The translations under genes were made by a program, and so were the position numbers. Positions 33,961 through 42,872 of a stretch of 64,000 bases of DNA are shown in pieces. Under the pieces are notes generated by a model that saw only the letters and a program-made list of their open reading frames with translations, was not told where the DNA came from and made no database searches. Each line of letters opens with the position of its first letter. The first letter of the stretch is position 1. The stretch comes from Caulobacter sp. FWC2 (GTDB lineage Bacteria; Pseudomonadota; Alphaproteobacteria; Caulobacterales; Caulobacteraceae), in NCBI RefSeq assembly GCF_002742625.1, contig NZ_PEBF01000001.1, forward strand, positions 992,001-1,056,000, written 5' to 3'.

Positions 33961-35292
33961 ATGGCCGCCATCGCCGCGCATAAATTGCAGATCATCCGGA
34001 CGCTGGTGGAAACCGCTCCGGACGCGGCCCTGCGCAGTCTTGAACTGGCGCTGTCGGGCGCCGGCGCGACCGGCTCGCTGGCTTCCGTGCGGGGCCTGGT
34101 CGAAGACGAGACCGCCAGCCGCTTCGTGCGCAACAACATCCTGGCTCCGATCGTGCCGCTGTGCGCCACGCGCCGCGAAGGCCAGATCCAGTTCCCCTCG
34201 GCCGCGCTGCCGCGCCTGTGGCGGGCGCTGAAGGCCGAGGTACCGTCGCGGATCGAAGACGCCGCCGCCAAGTGCAATCCGTGGGATCTCGAACAGGGCG
34301 TGCCAGAGGTGTTCGACGATCTGTGCAAGATCGCCGCCACCGGCCTGCGCGATCCGGAGAACGCCGCCTTCGACAGCGTTCGGTCGATCTGCGATCCCGA
34401 GCAGCTGGCCATGTGCCTGCAGCTCTCGACCATCACCCGCTCGTGCCTGCCCAAGCTGTCGGAATGGGTCAGCCGCATGTCGGACGAGCGCGGCGCCGCC
34501 GCGCGCCTGGCCTACCGCGACGCCTGCCGGATCAGCGAGGACGCCGGACCGCTGTTGCTGGACATCCTGTCGGCCCACCTGCCGGACGACTGGCGCATCC
34601 TGCGCGTGATCTCGGCGGTCATGGATCGGCCCAGCGACCGCTATCTGGCCTCGTCCGAGGTCAAGGAATTCGGCGAGCGCATTCTCGCCGAGATCGACGC
34701 GGCCATCGTCGAGGTCGAGACCTTCAACTTCTCGGACGGCGAGCGGGTCGGCCGCGCGGCAGCCCAGACCGCCCACAAGGTCCAGCTGCAGATTGTCGAG
34801 TTTCAGCAGTCGGTCGACGTCGCCAAGGACGGCCCTTGGGGCAAGCGTCTGGCGCGCCACAAGCAGGCCATGGCCAAGGCCTGCGAAATCCGGATGGACC
34901 AGGCCGACAAGGTTCTGGAAGCGGCCCTGCCGCTGCGGTCGATCTCGATGATGTCCAAGAAGGCCAGCAAGGGCGCGGCCCGGCTGACCGAAGAGCCGGA
35001 CGAGGCGTTGATCCGCCGCGCCCAGTCGGCGCTGGCCTTCATCGCCGAACTGCGCTCCTGCGCCGACAAGGCCGGCTACGGCACGTCGCGCAATAAGGTC
35101 CTGGAAAAGCTCAACAGCCGTCTCGACCCCTATATCGAGGACGTCCTGCACGTCGCCCGCACCGGCGACGGCGGCGACTCGGGCCTGGCCGTGAAGTACC
35201 TGGACGTCGCCGCCGGCTTCATCGCCTACACCCGCGACGACAAGACCGCCGAGATCGTGCGTCGCCGGGCGGCGGCGGCGATCGCGGCTTAG
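33961..35292 (+). CDS. Conserved hypothetical helical protein
   Basis: This 443-residue, soluble-looking, almost entirely helical protein begins MAAIAAHKLQIIRTLVETAP and LRSLELALSGAGATGSLASV, and includes LQLSTITRSCLPKLSEWVSR and MMSKKASKGAARLTEEPDEA. I see no signal peptide, membrane segment or catalytic motif. HEAT-like or DUF2336-like helical repeats are possible in the first 240 residues. It stands alone, with about 200 bp upstream holding an AT-richer region that may be its promoter. I do not recognise its function. Confidence 0.85.
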   Translation: MAAIAAHKLQIIRTLVETAPDAALRSLELALSGAGATGSLASVRGLVEDETASRFVRNNILAPIVPLCATRREGQIQFPSAALPRLWRALKAEVPSRIEDAAAKCNPWDLEQGVPEVFDDLCKIAATGLRDPENAAFDSVRSICDPEQLAMCLQLSTITRSCLPKLSEWVSRMSDERGAAARLAYRDACRISEDAGPLLLDILSAHLPDDWRILRVISAVMDRPSDRYLASSEVKEFGERILAEIDAAIVEVETFNFSDGERVGRAAAQTAHKVQLQIVEFQQSVDVAKDGPWGKRLARHKQAMAKACEIRMDQADKVLEAALPLRSISMMSKKASKGAARLTEEPDEALIRRAQSALAFIAELRSCADKAGYGTSRNKVLEKLNSRLDPYIEDVLHVARTGDGGDSGLAVKYLDVAAGFIAYTRDDKTAEIVRRRAAAAIAA

Positions 35293-35312
35293 CGGCTCAA
35301 GCCCCCAAACCC

Positions 35313-35442
35313 CGTTCTTCCCGGCGAAGGCCGGGACCCAGATCCATCCTGAGCGTCTTGGGTGTTCGCGCCTTTCGACGGCGTCCACCTCTCGATCGTT
35401 CGTGGGTTCGATCTGGGCCCCGGCCTTCGCCGGGGAGATCGG
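35313..35442. repeat. Inverted pair of palindromic arms (CCCGGCGAAGGCCGGG type)
   Basis: gttcttcccggcgaaggccg and ggacccagatcc at the left are inverted at ggatctgggccccgg-like sequence, cggccttcgccggggagatc, at the right. It has the same plan as the 3648 and 6360 pairs with different arm bases. It lies between the helical protein gene and ccmI. Confidence 0.8.
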
Positions 35443-35512
35443 AGAGGGGATAGGACCCACTTAAGCGCTTTTTCCGCTAACGGCCGGGGCTGGAACACGC
35501 TACCACGCGGCC

Positions 35513-36619
35513 ATGATCGCTTTCTGGATCGCTGCGGCGGGGCTGTCGGCCGCGACGGCGGGGCTGGTGCTGCGGGGCGCGGCGCGCGCCCGGCCCGTCG
35601 ACGACGCCCAGGCCCGGCTTGAACCGCATCGCCGCCGTCTGGCCGAGGTCGAGCGCCTGGCCATCGACGGCCTGTTGGCGCAGACCGAACTCAAGGCCGC
35701 CCGCGCCGAGGCCGGGCGAGGCCTGCTGGCCGCCGCCGACCAGGCCGAGACCTGGGCGCGTGATGGCGCAACGCCTCGCAAGGCGGTGGTGATCGCCGTC
35801 GGCGCGGCCTGTGTCGCCGCTGTCGGCCTCTATGTCGCCGTGGGCAAGCCCGAGATGGCCGACCAGCCCTACGCCAAGCGCGTGGCGGAATGGAAAGCCG
35901 CCGATCCGTCCACGCTCGAGCCCGCCAAGATCGCCGCTGTGCTGGAAGGCGTCGCCGCCGAGCGGCCGACCGATCCCGAACCCCTGGCCTTCCTGGCCAA
36001 GGCCCGCGCCGCCGCCGGCGACCTGCCCGGCGCCGAGGCCGCTCTGCGCAAGGCCGTCCGCCTGGCGCCCAAGCGCGGGGACCTCTGGAGCCTGCTGGGC
36101 GAGACCTTCGTCATGGAGTCCAAGGGGCAGGTGGGCGCCGACGCCAAGCTGGCCTTCGGCGAGGCGCTGAGGGTCGCGCCGAACGACATTCGCGCTCGCT
36201 ACTATCTGGGCCGCGGCAAGGTCGCCGACGGCGACGTGGCCGGCGGTGTCGCCGACTGGCGCGCCCTCGCAGCCAGCCTGCCGGCCAACGACCCGGGCCG
36301 CGCGGCGCTCGCCCAGGAGATCGCCCAGGTCGAAGCCTCGGGCCGCCTGCCCAGCGACCAGCAAGCCGCGAACGAGAACCCGCAGGTGCAGGGCATGATC
36401 GCCGGCATGGTCGAAGGCCTGGCCGCGCGCCTGGCCCAGTCTCCCGACGATCCTGACGGCTGGGTCCGCCTGGTCCGCGCCTATGCCGTGCTGGGCGAGA
36501 GCGCCAAGCGCGACGCGGCGCTGGCCTCGGCGACCGCCCGCTTCAAGGACCAGCCCAAGGTGCTGTCGGCCCTGCGCCAGGCCGCCGACACGCCTCCGCA
36601 GAAGATCACCACGCCATGA
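35513..36619 (+). CDS. ccmI: Cytochrome c biogenesis protein CcmI (CycH)
   Basis: This 368-residue protein has an N-terminal membrane helix, a helical segment LAEVERLAIDGLLAQTELKA, then a second helix (VVIAVGAACVAAVGLYVAVG). A periplasmic TPR region follows (LAFLAKARAAAGDLPGAEAA, LRKAVRLAPKRGDLWSLLGE). CcmI holds apocytochrome c for haem ligation by CcmF/H. It overlaps ccmE by four bases and leads a ccmI-ccmE-ccmF-ccmH operon. Confidence 0.93.
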   Translation: MIAFWIAAAGLSAATAGLVLRGAARARPVDDAQARLEPHRRRLAEVERLAIDGLLAQTELKAARAEAGRGLLAAADQAETWARDGATPRKAVVIAVGAACVAAVGLYVAVGKPEMADQPYAKRVAEWKAADPSTLEPAKIAAVLEGVAAERPTDPEPLAFLAKARAAAGDLPGAEAALRKAVRLAPKRGDLWSLLGETFVMESKGQVGADAKLAFGEALRVAPNDIRARYYLGRGKVADGDVAGGVADWRALAASLPANDPGRAALAQEIAQVEASGRLPSDQQAANENPQVQGMIAGMVEGLAARLAQSPDDPDGWVRLVRAYAVLGESAKRDAALASATARFKDQPKVLSALRQAADTPPQKITTP

Positions 36620-37119
36620 GTTTCTGGCCCAAATCCCGCAAGGCGCGTCGTCGCCTGACCATCCTGCTGGCCGTGGCGCCCGTGCTGGCCCTGGCCGTCG
36701 GCCTGGCGCTGTACGGCCTGCGCGACAACATCTCGCTGTTCTACACGCCGGCCCAGGCCCAGGAGGCGCACGTCGCGCCCGGTCGCAAGGTGCAGCTGGG
36801 CGGCCTCGTCCAGCACGGCAGCGTGGTCAAGCATCCCGGCGGCGATGTCGACTTCGTGGTCGCCGACCACAAGGCCACGGCCAAGGTGAGCTATCACGGC
36901 GACCTGCCCGATCTGTTCCGCGAAGGGCAGGGGATCGTCGCCGAGGGGACGTTCAATGAAAGCGGCGTCTTCGTCGCCAAGCAGGTGCTGGCCAAGCACG
37001 ACGAGCGCTACATGCCTCGCGACGTCGCCAAGGCGCTGAAGAAGCAGGGCGAGTGGCGCGGCGAGGGCGCGCCGCCTCCGAACTATGGCGCTCCGAGCTA
37101 CGGGAGCCAGAAGCCATGA
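36616..37119 (+). CDS. ccmE: Cytochrome c-type biogenesis haem chaperone CcmE (CycJ)
   Basis: This 167-residue protein starts SFWPKSRKARRRLTILLAVA, with one membrane anchor and a periplasmic OB-fold. The haem-attachment site is the His in VLAKHDERYMPRDVAKALKK, with the usual DxxYxP ending. It carries haem from CcmABCD to CcmF. It is coupled to ccmI (ATGA), but a palindromic element separates it from ccmF. Confidence 0.96.
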   Translation: MSFWPKSRKARRRLTILLAVAPVLALAVGLALYGLRDNISLFYTPAQAQEAHVAPGRKVQLGGLVQHGSVVKHPGGDVDFVVADHKATAKVSYHGDLPDLFREGQGIVAEGTFNESGVFVAKQVLAKHDERYMPRDVAKALKKQGEWRGEGAPPPNYGAPSYGSQKP

Positions 37120-37132
37120 TGGCCCTCCGTGT

Positions 37133-37264
37133 TCCTTCTTCCCTTGCGGGAGAAGGTGGCCTGCGAAGCAGGTCGGATGAGGGGTTGAAAGCCCTATCTG
37201 GCAAGGCCTGCGCGACCCCTCATCCGTCGCTGCGCGACACCTTCTCCCGCAAGGGGAGAAGGGG
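37133..37264. repeat. Palindromic repeat element, type E, within the ccm operon
   Basis: ccttcttcccttgcgggaga and aggtggcctgcgaagcaggt form the left arm. cccctcatccgtcgctgcgc and accttctcccgcaaggggag form the right arm, so the unit is a large inverted repeat. It ends exactly where ccmF begins, and its last bases (ggggagaagggg) sit where the ccmF ribosome-binding site should be. Confidence 0.85.
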
Positions 37265-39247
37265 ATGATCGTCGAACTGGGCGCCTTCGCCCTGATCCTG
37301 TCGCTGATGCTGTCGGTCGCCCAGACCGGCCTCTCGGCCGTCGGCGGCGCGCGGCGTTCGCCGGTGCTGGCCGGGGCCGGACGCGGCGCGGCGGTGGCGA
37401 CCTTCGTCGCCGTGGCCGTGGCCTTCGCGGCTTTGATCCACGCCTTCGTGGTCTCGGACTTCTCGGTGGCCAACGTGGCCGCCAACTCCCACACCGCCAA
37501 GCCGCTGCTCTACAAGGTGGCCGGCGCCTGGGGCAGCCACGAGGGCTCGATGCTGCTGTGGTGCCTGGTGCTGACCGGGTACGGCGCGGCCATGGCTTTC
37601 TTCGGCGACAGCCTGCCGCCGCGCCTGCGGGCCTACGCCATCGCCATCCAGGGCGCGCTGGGCGTGATGTTCCTGGCCTACACCGTCTTCGCCTCGAACC
37701 CGCTGGCCCGTCTGATCGAGGTCCCGGTCGAGGGGCGGTCGCTCAATCCGCTGCTGCAGGACTGGGCGTTGGCCGTGCACCCGCCGTTCCTCTACAGCGG
37801 CTATGTCGGTTTCTCGGTGGTCTATTCGCTGTCGCTGGCGGCGCTGATCGAGGGCCGGATCGACGCGGCCTGGGCCCGCTGGGTGCGGCCCTGGACCCTG
37901 GCGGCCTGGAGCCTGCTGACCGTCGGCATCACCCTGGGCGCCTTCTGGGCCTATTACGAGCTGGGCTGGGGCGGCTGGTGGTTCTGGGATCCGGTCGAGA
38001 ACGCCAGCTTCATGCCGTGGCTGATCGGCGCGGCCCTGCTGCACTCGGCGATCGTCACCGAGAAGCGCGGCGCGCTGCCGGGCTGGACGGCGTTCCTGGC
38101 CCTGGCGGCCTTCACCTTCTCGATGCTGGGCGCTTTCCTGGTGCGCTCTGGCGTTCTGACCAGCGTTCACGCCTTCGCGGTCGACCCGACGCGCGGCGTG
38201 CTGCTGCTGATGATGATGGGCGTCGCGGCTGGCGCGGGCTTCCTGCTGTTCGGCCTGCGCGCCGGCAGCCTGAACCCCGGCGGCCAGTTCAGACCCGTCA
38301 GCCGTGAGAGCGCCATCGTGCTCAACAACATCCTGCTGTCGACGGCGACGGCGGTGGTGCTGCTGGGCACGCTTTATCCGCTGATCCGCGAGGCCATGGA
38401 CGGCGAGGCTGTCTCGGTTGGCACGCCGTTCTTCAACCTGACCTTCGTGCCGCTGATGATCCTGGCGTTCTGCGTCCTGCCGGCCGGGCCGCTGCTGGCC
38501 TGGAAGCGCGGCGATGCGCGCGGCGTGGCCCGCAAGCTGTGGGTCGTGCTGGCCGCCGCCGCAGCGCTGGGCCTCGTGGCCTACGGCATCGTCCAGCCGC
38601 GCAAGGCCCTGGCCAGCGCCGGTCTAGCCCTGGGCTTCTGGTTGCTGGGCGGCGCGCTGCTGGAGATGGCCGAGCGCCTGAAGCTGTTCCGCGCGCCCGC
38701 CGCCGAGAGCATCCGTCGCGCCAAGGGCCAGCCGCGCGGGGCCTGGGGCACGACCCTGGCCCATGCCGGCCTGGGCGTCTTCGTGCTGGGGGCCTCGTTC
38801 GAGACCGCCTGGCGCGTCGAGGCCGCCCAGGCGCTGAGCCTCAATGAAAGCCACGCCCTGGGCGCCTACACCCTGACCCTGACCGATGTCGGCACGGTCG
38901 AGGGCCCGAACTACCTGGCCGAGCGCGGGATCGTGAAGGTGCTCAATAAGGCTGGCAATGAGATCTGCCATGCCGAGCCCGAGCGCCGTTTCTATCCGAC
39001 CGGCTCCCAGACCACCTCGGAAGTCGCCATCTGCCCGCGCATGCTGGACGACATCTATGTCGTGCTGGGCGAACGCCGGGCGGGCGAGGGCGGCAAGCCG
39101 GCCTGGCTGGTGCGCGCCTATGTGAACCCGTGGGTGCGGCTGATCTTCCTGGGCCCGCTGATCATGGCTCTGGGCGGGGTGGTGTCGCTGTCCGACCGCC
39201 GCGTACGCCTGGGCGTCGGCCGCCGCGCCGGCGAGGTCGTGTCGTGA
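37265..39247 (+). CDS. ccmF: Haem lyase subunit CcmF (CycK)
   Basis: This 660-residue, polytopic inner-membrane protein has the conserved HSHTAKPLLYKVAG-like periplasmic loop (NSHTAKPLLYKVAGAWGSHE, GSMLLWCLVL) and the tryptophan-rich WWD motif, WGGWWFWDPVENASFMPWLI. Later it has KLFRAPAAESIRRAKGQPRG and a C-terminal periplasmic beta domain. With CcmH it ligates haem to apocytochrome. ATG 37265 is directly preceded by the repeat-encoded GGAGAAGG. The stop overlaps ccmH (GTGA). Confidence 0.96.
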   Translation: MIVELGAFALILSLMLSVAQTGLSAVGGARRSPVLAGAGRGAAVATFVAVAVAFAALIHAFVVSDFSVANVAANSHTAKPLLYKVAGAWGSHEGSMLLWCLVLTGYGAAMAFFGDSLPPRLRAYAIAIQGALGVMFLAYTVFASNPLARLIEVPVEGRSLNPLLQDWALAVHPPFLYSGYVGFSVVYSLSLAALIEGRIDAAWARWVRPWTLAAWSLLTVGITLGAFWAYYELGWGGWWFWDPVENASFMPWLIGAALLHSAIVTEKRGALPGWTAFLALAAFTFSMLGAFLVRSGVLTSVHAFAVDPTRGVLLLMMMGVAAGAGFLLFGLRAGSLNPGGQFRPVSRESAIVLNNILLSTATAVVLLGTLYPLIREAMDGEAVSVGTPFFNLTFVPLMILAFCVLPAGPLLAWKRGDARGVARKLWVVLAAAAALGLVAYGIVQPRKALASAGLALGFWLLGGALLEMAERLKLFRAPAAESIRRAKGQPRGAWGTTLAHAGLGVFVLGASFETAWRVEAAQALSLNESHALGAYTLTLTDVGTVEGPNYLAERGIVKVLNKAGNEICHAEPERRFYPTGSQTTSEVAICPRMLDDIYVVLGERRAGEGGKPAWLVRAYVNPWVRLIFLGPLIMALGGVVSLSDRRVRLGVGRRAGEVVS

Positions 39248-39696
39248 GCCGCGTCCGCGCTCTGCTGGTGGCCGTCGCCGCCGTCGCCCTGATGGGCAGT
39301 GCGTCGGAGCCCACCGAGCGTCTGCCCGATCCGGCGCAGGAAGCCCGCGCCCGCGACCTCTTCAAGGAAGTCCGCTGCCTGGTCTGCCAGAACGAGTCGA
39401 TCGACGACTCCGAGGCTCAGCTGGCCGGCGACCTGCGACGTATTGTCCGCGAACAGGTCAAGGCTGGGCGCAGCGATGGCGAGATCCGCGCGTTTCTTGT
39501 GCAGCGTTACGGCGAGTTCGTGCTGCTGAAGCCGCGCTTTTCGGCCGGCAACGCCGCGCTGTGGCTGGCTCCGGTGGGGGTGCTGCTGATCGGCGGCGTC
39601 CTGATGGTCGGCTTGCTGCGGCGTCGCGAGACGGTCGAGACAGAGCTTTCGCGGGACGAAGAGGACCGCGTCGCTAAATTGCTGCAAGACGATTGA
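39244..39696 (+). CDS. ccmH: Cytochrome c-type biogenesis protein CcmH (CycL)
   Basis: This 150-residue protein has a signal peptide (RALLVAVAAVALMGSAS), the thiol motif EVRCLVCQNESIDDSEAQLA, and a C-terminal membrane helix (LWLAPVGVLLIGGVLMVGLL). The two Cys in CLVC reduce the apocytochrome haem-binding thiols. The start is GTG 39244, coupled to ccmF. The operon has no ccmG, which must be elsewhere if present. degP follows after about 145 bp. Confidence 0.95.
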   Translation: MSRVRALLVAVAAVALMGSASEPTERLPDPAQEARARDLFKEVRCLVCQNESIDDSEAQLAGDLRRIVREQVKAGRSDGEIRAFLVQRYGEFVLLKPRFSAGNAALWLAPVGVLLIGGVLMVGLLRRRETVETELSRDEEDRVAKLLQDD

Positions 39697-39841
39697 CACG
39701 ATTGCGCCGAAATGGAGCCGCAAGAAGCGAGTCCAATGACGCAAAGGTAATCCGAGAACCATTGCACCTTTCGCCGTCACGACTAGGTTCTCAGATCCAC
39801 AAGGGACCGCGCGTAGGACGCGCGGGTGAGGAAAGCAGAGA

Positions 39842-41422
39842 ATGACCGCTAGGAAGTCGGGTTTCGTTGTGGGCGCCATCGCGGGCGCGGGCGTGGCTTG
39901 CGCCGCTCTGGCTGGTGTGGGCATGCGCATGGGAACGGCGGCCGCCGAGGCTCCCGTGGCCCGTCCCGCCGTGGCCGGTGCGCCGTCGTTCGCGCCGCCG
40001 CCGGGCGCGCCGATGTCGTTCGCCGACATCTTCGAGAAGGTCTCGCCCGCGGTCGTCCAGATCAACGTGACCTCGAAGGCCTCGCCGCAGGCGCTGCGCA
40101 TTCCGGGCCTGGAAGGTTTCGACATCGTGCCGCGCGGCCAGAAGGGCAAGCCGGGCCAGGGCCAGGACGGTGAGGACGGCGATTCGCCGGCCACGCCGAA
40201 GCAGCAGTCGGCCGGTTCGGGCTTCTTCATCTCGGCCGACGGCTACATCGTCACCAACAACCACGTCGTGGCCGACGCCGACGACATCCAGGTGGTGATG
40301 AAGGACGGCCGCGAACTGAAGGCCACCCTGGTCGGCCGCGACGAGGGCACGGACCTGGCGGTCATCAAGGTCATCGACCCCAAGGCCAAGGGCGCGGACT
40401 TCCCGTATGTGAACTTCGAGAACCAGGCCAAGCCGCGCGTCGGCGACTGGGTCATCACCATCGGCAACCCGTTCGGCCTGGGCGGCACCGCCACGGCCGG
40501 CATCATCTCGGCCTACAACCGCGACCTGGGCGACAACACCTCGTCGTTCGTCAACTACATCCAGATCGACGCGCCGATTAACCGGGGCAACTCGGGCGGT
40601 CCCAGCTTCGACATCTATGGCCGGGTGATCGGCGTCAACAGCGCCATCTACTCGCCGTCGGGCGGCTCGGTCGGCATCGGCTTCGCCATCCCGGCGGACA
40701 TCGCCGAAGCCACCGCCAAGCAGCTGATCTCGGGCGGCAAGGTCGTGCGCGGCTATATCGGCGTCACCATCCAGGACTTCAGCGCCGAGTCGGCCGAGGC
40801 CCTGGGCCTGAAGGACGTGAAGGGCGCGATCGTCGCCGAGCTGGTCCCGGGCGGTCCCGCCGCCAAGGCCGGCCTGCTGCCGGACGACATCCTGACCGGC
40901 GTCAACGGCGTGACGATCGCCAACCGCTCGGAACTGACCCGCGAAGTGGCCAAGGCCCGTCCGGGCGAGAGCATCAAGATGTCGATCATCCGCGATGGCA
41001 AAACGCGCGTCGTCGACGTCAAGTCGGGCACCCGTCCGGCCGAGAACGCCCTGGGCCTGAACGACGACGATGACGACAAGGACGGCGGCGCCGCGCCGAC
41101 CCCGGACAAGCCCGTCACCCAGAAGGTCGACTCTCTGGGTCTGACGCTCGGCCCCATCGATCCGGCCTCGCGCCAGACCTACAAGATCGACAGCGAGATC
41201 AAGGGCCTGCTGATCACCGGCGTGAAGGGCGACAGCGACGCCGGCGAGAAGGGCCTGGCCAAGGGCGACGTGCTGGCGAACATCAACGGCGTGGCGGTGG
41301 CCAGCGTCGTCGACGTCAACAACGCCGTGGCCTCGGCGAAGAAGGCCGGCCGGACCAGCGTGCTGGTCAAGGTGATCCGCCAGAACCGCCCGGTCTTCGT
41401 GCCGCTGAAGATCGCGCCGTAA
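39842..41422 (+). CDS. degP: Periplasmic serine protease DegP/HtrA (Do family)
   Basis: This 526-residue protein has an N-terminal signal/anchor and a trypsin-like domain. The His is in YIVTNNHVVADADD, the Asp in GTDLAVIKVIDP, and the Ser in PINRGNSGGPSFDIYGRVIG. Two PDZ domains follow (YIGVTIQDFSAESAEALGLK; GVKGDSDAGEKGLAKGDVLA). It degrades and refolds damaged envelope proteins. The ccm-degP order is conserved in several alphaproteobacteria. A strong terminator follows. Confidence 0.96.
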   Translation: MTARKSGFVVGAIAGAGVACAALAGVGMRMGTAAAEAPVARPAVAGAPSFAPPPGAPMSFADIFEKVSPAVVQINVTSKASPQALRIPGLEGFDIVPRGQKGKPGQGQDGEDGDSPATPKQQSAGSGFFISADGYIVTNNHVVADADDIQVVMKDGRELKATLVGRDEGTDLAVIKVIDPKAKGADFPYVNFENQAKPRVGDWVITIGNPFGLGGTATAGIISAYNRDLGDNTSSFVNYIQIDAPINRGNSGGPSFDIYGRVIGVNSAIYSPSGGSVGIGFAIPADIAEATAKQLISGGKVVRGYIGVTIQDFSAESAEALGLKDVKGAIVAELVPGGPAAKAGLLPDDILTGVNGVTIANRSELTREVAKARPGESIKMSIIRDGKTRVVDVKSGTRPAENALGLNDDDDDKDGGAAPTPDKPVTQKVDSLGLTLGPIDPASRQTYKIDSEIKGLLITGVKGDSDAGEKGLAKGDVLANINGVAVASVVDVNNAVASAKKAGRTSVLVKVIRQNRPVFVPLKIAP

Positions 41423-41444
41423 GGCCGGCGCACCGCTAGACGAC

Positions 41445-41481
41445 AAAGCCCCGCTTCGGATCTCCGGAGCGGGGCTTTTTC
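41445..41481 (+). terminator. Intrinsic terminator after degP
   Basis: AAGCCCCGCTTCGG and CCGGAGCGGGGCTT form a GC-rich stem with a four-base loop, followed by TTTTT. It lies 23 bp after the degP stop and should separate degP from the response regulator gene. Confidence 0.92.
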
Positions 41482-41608
41482 TGTCCAAGGTTTAAGTTAC
41501 GGCGCTCGCCGAAACCGCTATTGCAAGAGCAACTATCGCGCGATGCGTGGAATCGGGGGAACGTCGATCGTTCCGCCATTCCGCCCGAGCGCATGAGGGG
41601 CTCTGACG

Positions 41609-42280
41609 ATGCGTATTCTGATTATCGAGGACGACCTGGAGGCCGCCGCCGCCATGGCCCACGGCCTGACGGAGGCCGGCTACGATGTGCAGCACGCGCC
41701 CGACGGCGAGGCTGGTCTGGGCGAGGCCCAGAAGGGCGGCTACGACGTCCTTGTCGTCGACCGCATGATGCCGAAGATGGACGGCGTCCAAGTCGTCGAG
41801 ACCCTGCGCCGTGAAGGCGACCAGACGCCGGTGCTGTTCCTGTCGGCCCTGGGCGAGGTCAATGACCGGGTGGTGGGCCTGAAGGCCGGCGCCGACGACT
41901 ATCTGGTCAAGCCGTACGCCTTCCCCGAGCTGATGGCCCGCGTCGAGGCCCTGTCGCGCCGCCGCGAGACCGGCGCTGTCGCCACCACCCTGAAGGTCGG
42001 CGAGCTGGAGATGAACCTGATCAACCGGACGGTCCATCGCCAGGGCAAGGAGATCGACCTGCAGCCGCGCGAATTCCAGCTGCTGGAGTTCATGATGCGC
42101 CACGCCGGCCAGTCGGTGACCCGCACCATGCTGCTGGAGAAGGTCTGGGAATACCACTTCGACCCGCAGACCAACGTCATCGACGTCCACATCTCGCGCC
42201 TGCGCAGCAAGATCGACAAGGGCTTCGACCGGGCCATGCTGCAGACCGTGCGCGGCGCTGGCTACCGGCTCGATCCGTAG
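41609..42280 (+). CDS. OmpR-type response regulator
   Basis: This 223-residue protein has a receiver domain (RILIIEDDLEAAAAMAHGLT, VLVVDRMMPKMDG, LSALGEV, DYLVKPYAFPELMARVEALS) and a winged helix (LQPREFQLLEFMMRHAGQSV, TNVIDVHISRLRSKIDKGFD, TVRGAGYRLDP). In related genomes it is followed directly by its histidine kinase. Here a toxin-antitoxin pair lies between, so kinase and regulator are split by about 590 bp. Confidence 0.93.
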   Translation: MRILIIEDDLEAAAAMAHGLTEAGYDVQHAPDGEAGLGEAQKGGYDVLVVDRMMPKMDGVQVVETLRREGDQTPVLFLSALGEVNDRVVGLKAGADDYLVKPYAFPELMARVEALSRRRETGAVATTLKVGELEMNLINRTVHRQGKEIDLQPREFQLLEFMMRHAGQSVTRTMLLEKVWEYHFDPQTNVIDVHISRLRSKIDKGFDRAMLQTVRGAGYRLDP

Positions 42281-42312
42281 GCGATCGCGGGGCGGCGTGG
42301 TAGGATCAGACC

Positions 42313-42549
42313 ATGAACAAGCCTGCCAAGCCTGAGGCTGATGATTTCGATGATCTGGAGCCGTTCGATGACGGCCTGGGTCCCATCCCGACCGAAGCCG
42401 AGAGGGACGCGTGGTTCGAGCGCAATCGCGAGGCCATCGGCCAACTGGTGGATGAGGCTTGGGCCGAGATCGAGCGCGGTGAATACGACGAACGAAGCTT
42501 CGCCGAAATCATTGCTGAAGGTGTTGCGAGACACAGCGCCAAGGGCTGA
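42313..42549 (+). CDS. ParD-like antitoxin candidate
   Basis: This 78-residue, strongly acidic protein is [40 protein letters not shown] and [16 protein letters not shown] small acidic protein encoded directly before a RelE/ParE-like toxin is the usual antitoxin layout. Its N-terminus is not a clear ribbon-helix-helix, so the DNA-binding family is uncertain. The stop is followed at once by the toxin ATG (TGAATG). Confidence 0.8.
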   Translation: MNKPAKPEADDFDDLEPFDDGLGPIPTEAERDAWFERNREAIGQLVDEAWAEIERGEYDERSFAEIIAEGVARHSAKG

Positions 42550-42867
42550 ATGAGGGATCGACGGGTGGGGCGCGTTGTGAAGGCCGGACTAGTTGGTCGC
42601 GACCTCGATCGGATTTTCAGCGCTATTTCCGAAAACAACGGCTTGAACGTAGCGACGGCTCAAGTGAGCCGCATCGAGAATGCACTTCAGCGCTTAGGGG
42701 CGTTTCCTAATCTGGGCCGAAATCGCTCGGACCTGAGACCGGCGCTTCGGACCTTGTCGGTAAAGCCTTGGACGGTGCTGTACCGCGTGAAGGGAGAGGA
42801 CGTGATCATTCTTCGGGTTCTCGATGAGCGACCTGATCTCGCCGCCCAATTCGGCAAAAAGACCTGA
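42550..42867 (+). CDS. RelE/ParE-family toxin
   Basis: This 105-residue basic protein is RDLDRIFSAISENNGLNVAT then QVSRIENALQRLGAFPNLGR, and ends TLSVKPWTVLYRVKGEDVII and LRVLDERPDL. The pattern (helical hairpin, RxxPxLGR-like turn, YRV strand, LRVLD) is typical of ParE toxins. An internal GTG near 42577 is an alternative start. It is coupled to the upstream antitoxin, and the pair lies between the regulator and kinase genes of a two-component system. Confidence 0.86.
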   Translation: MRDRRVGRVVKAGLVGRDLDRIFSAISENNGLNVATAQVSRIENALQRLGAFPNLGRNRSDLRPALRTLSVKPWTVLYRVKGEDVIILRVLDERPDLAAQFGKKT

Positions 42868-42872
42868 AGCCC

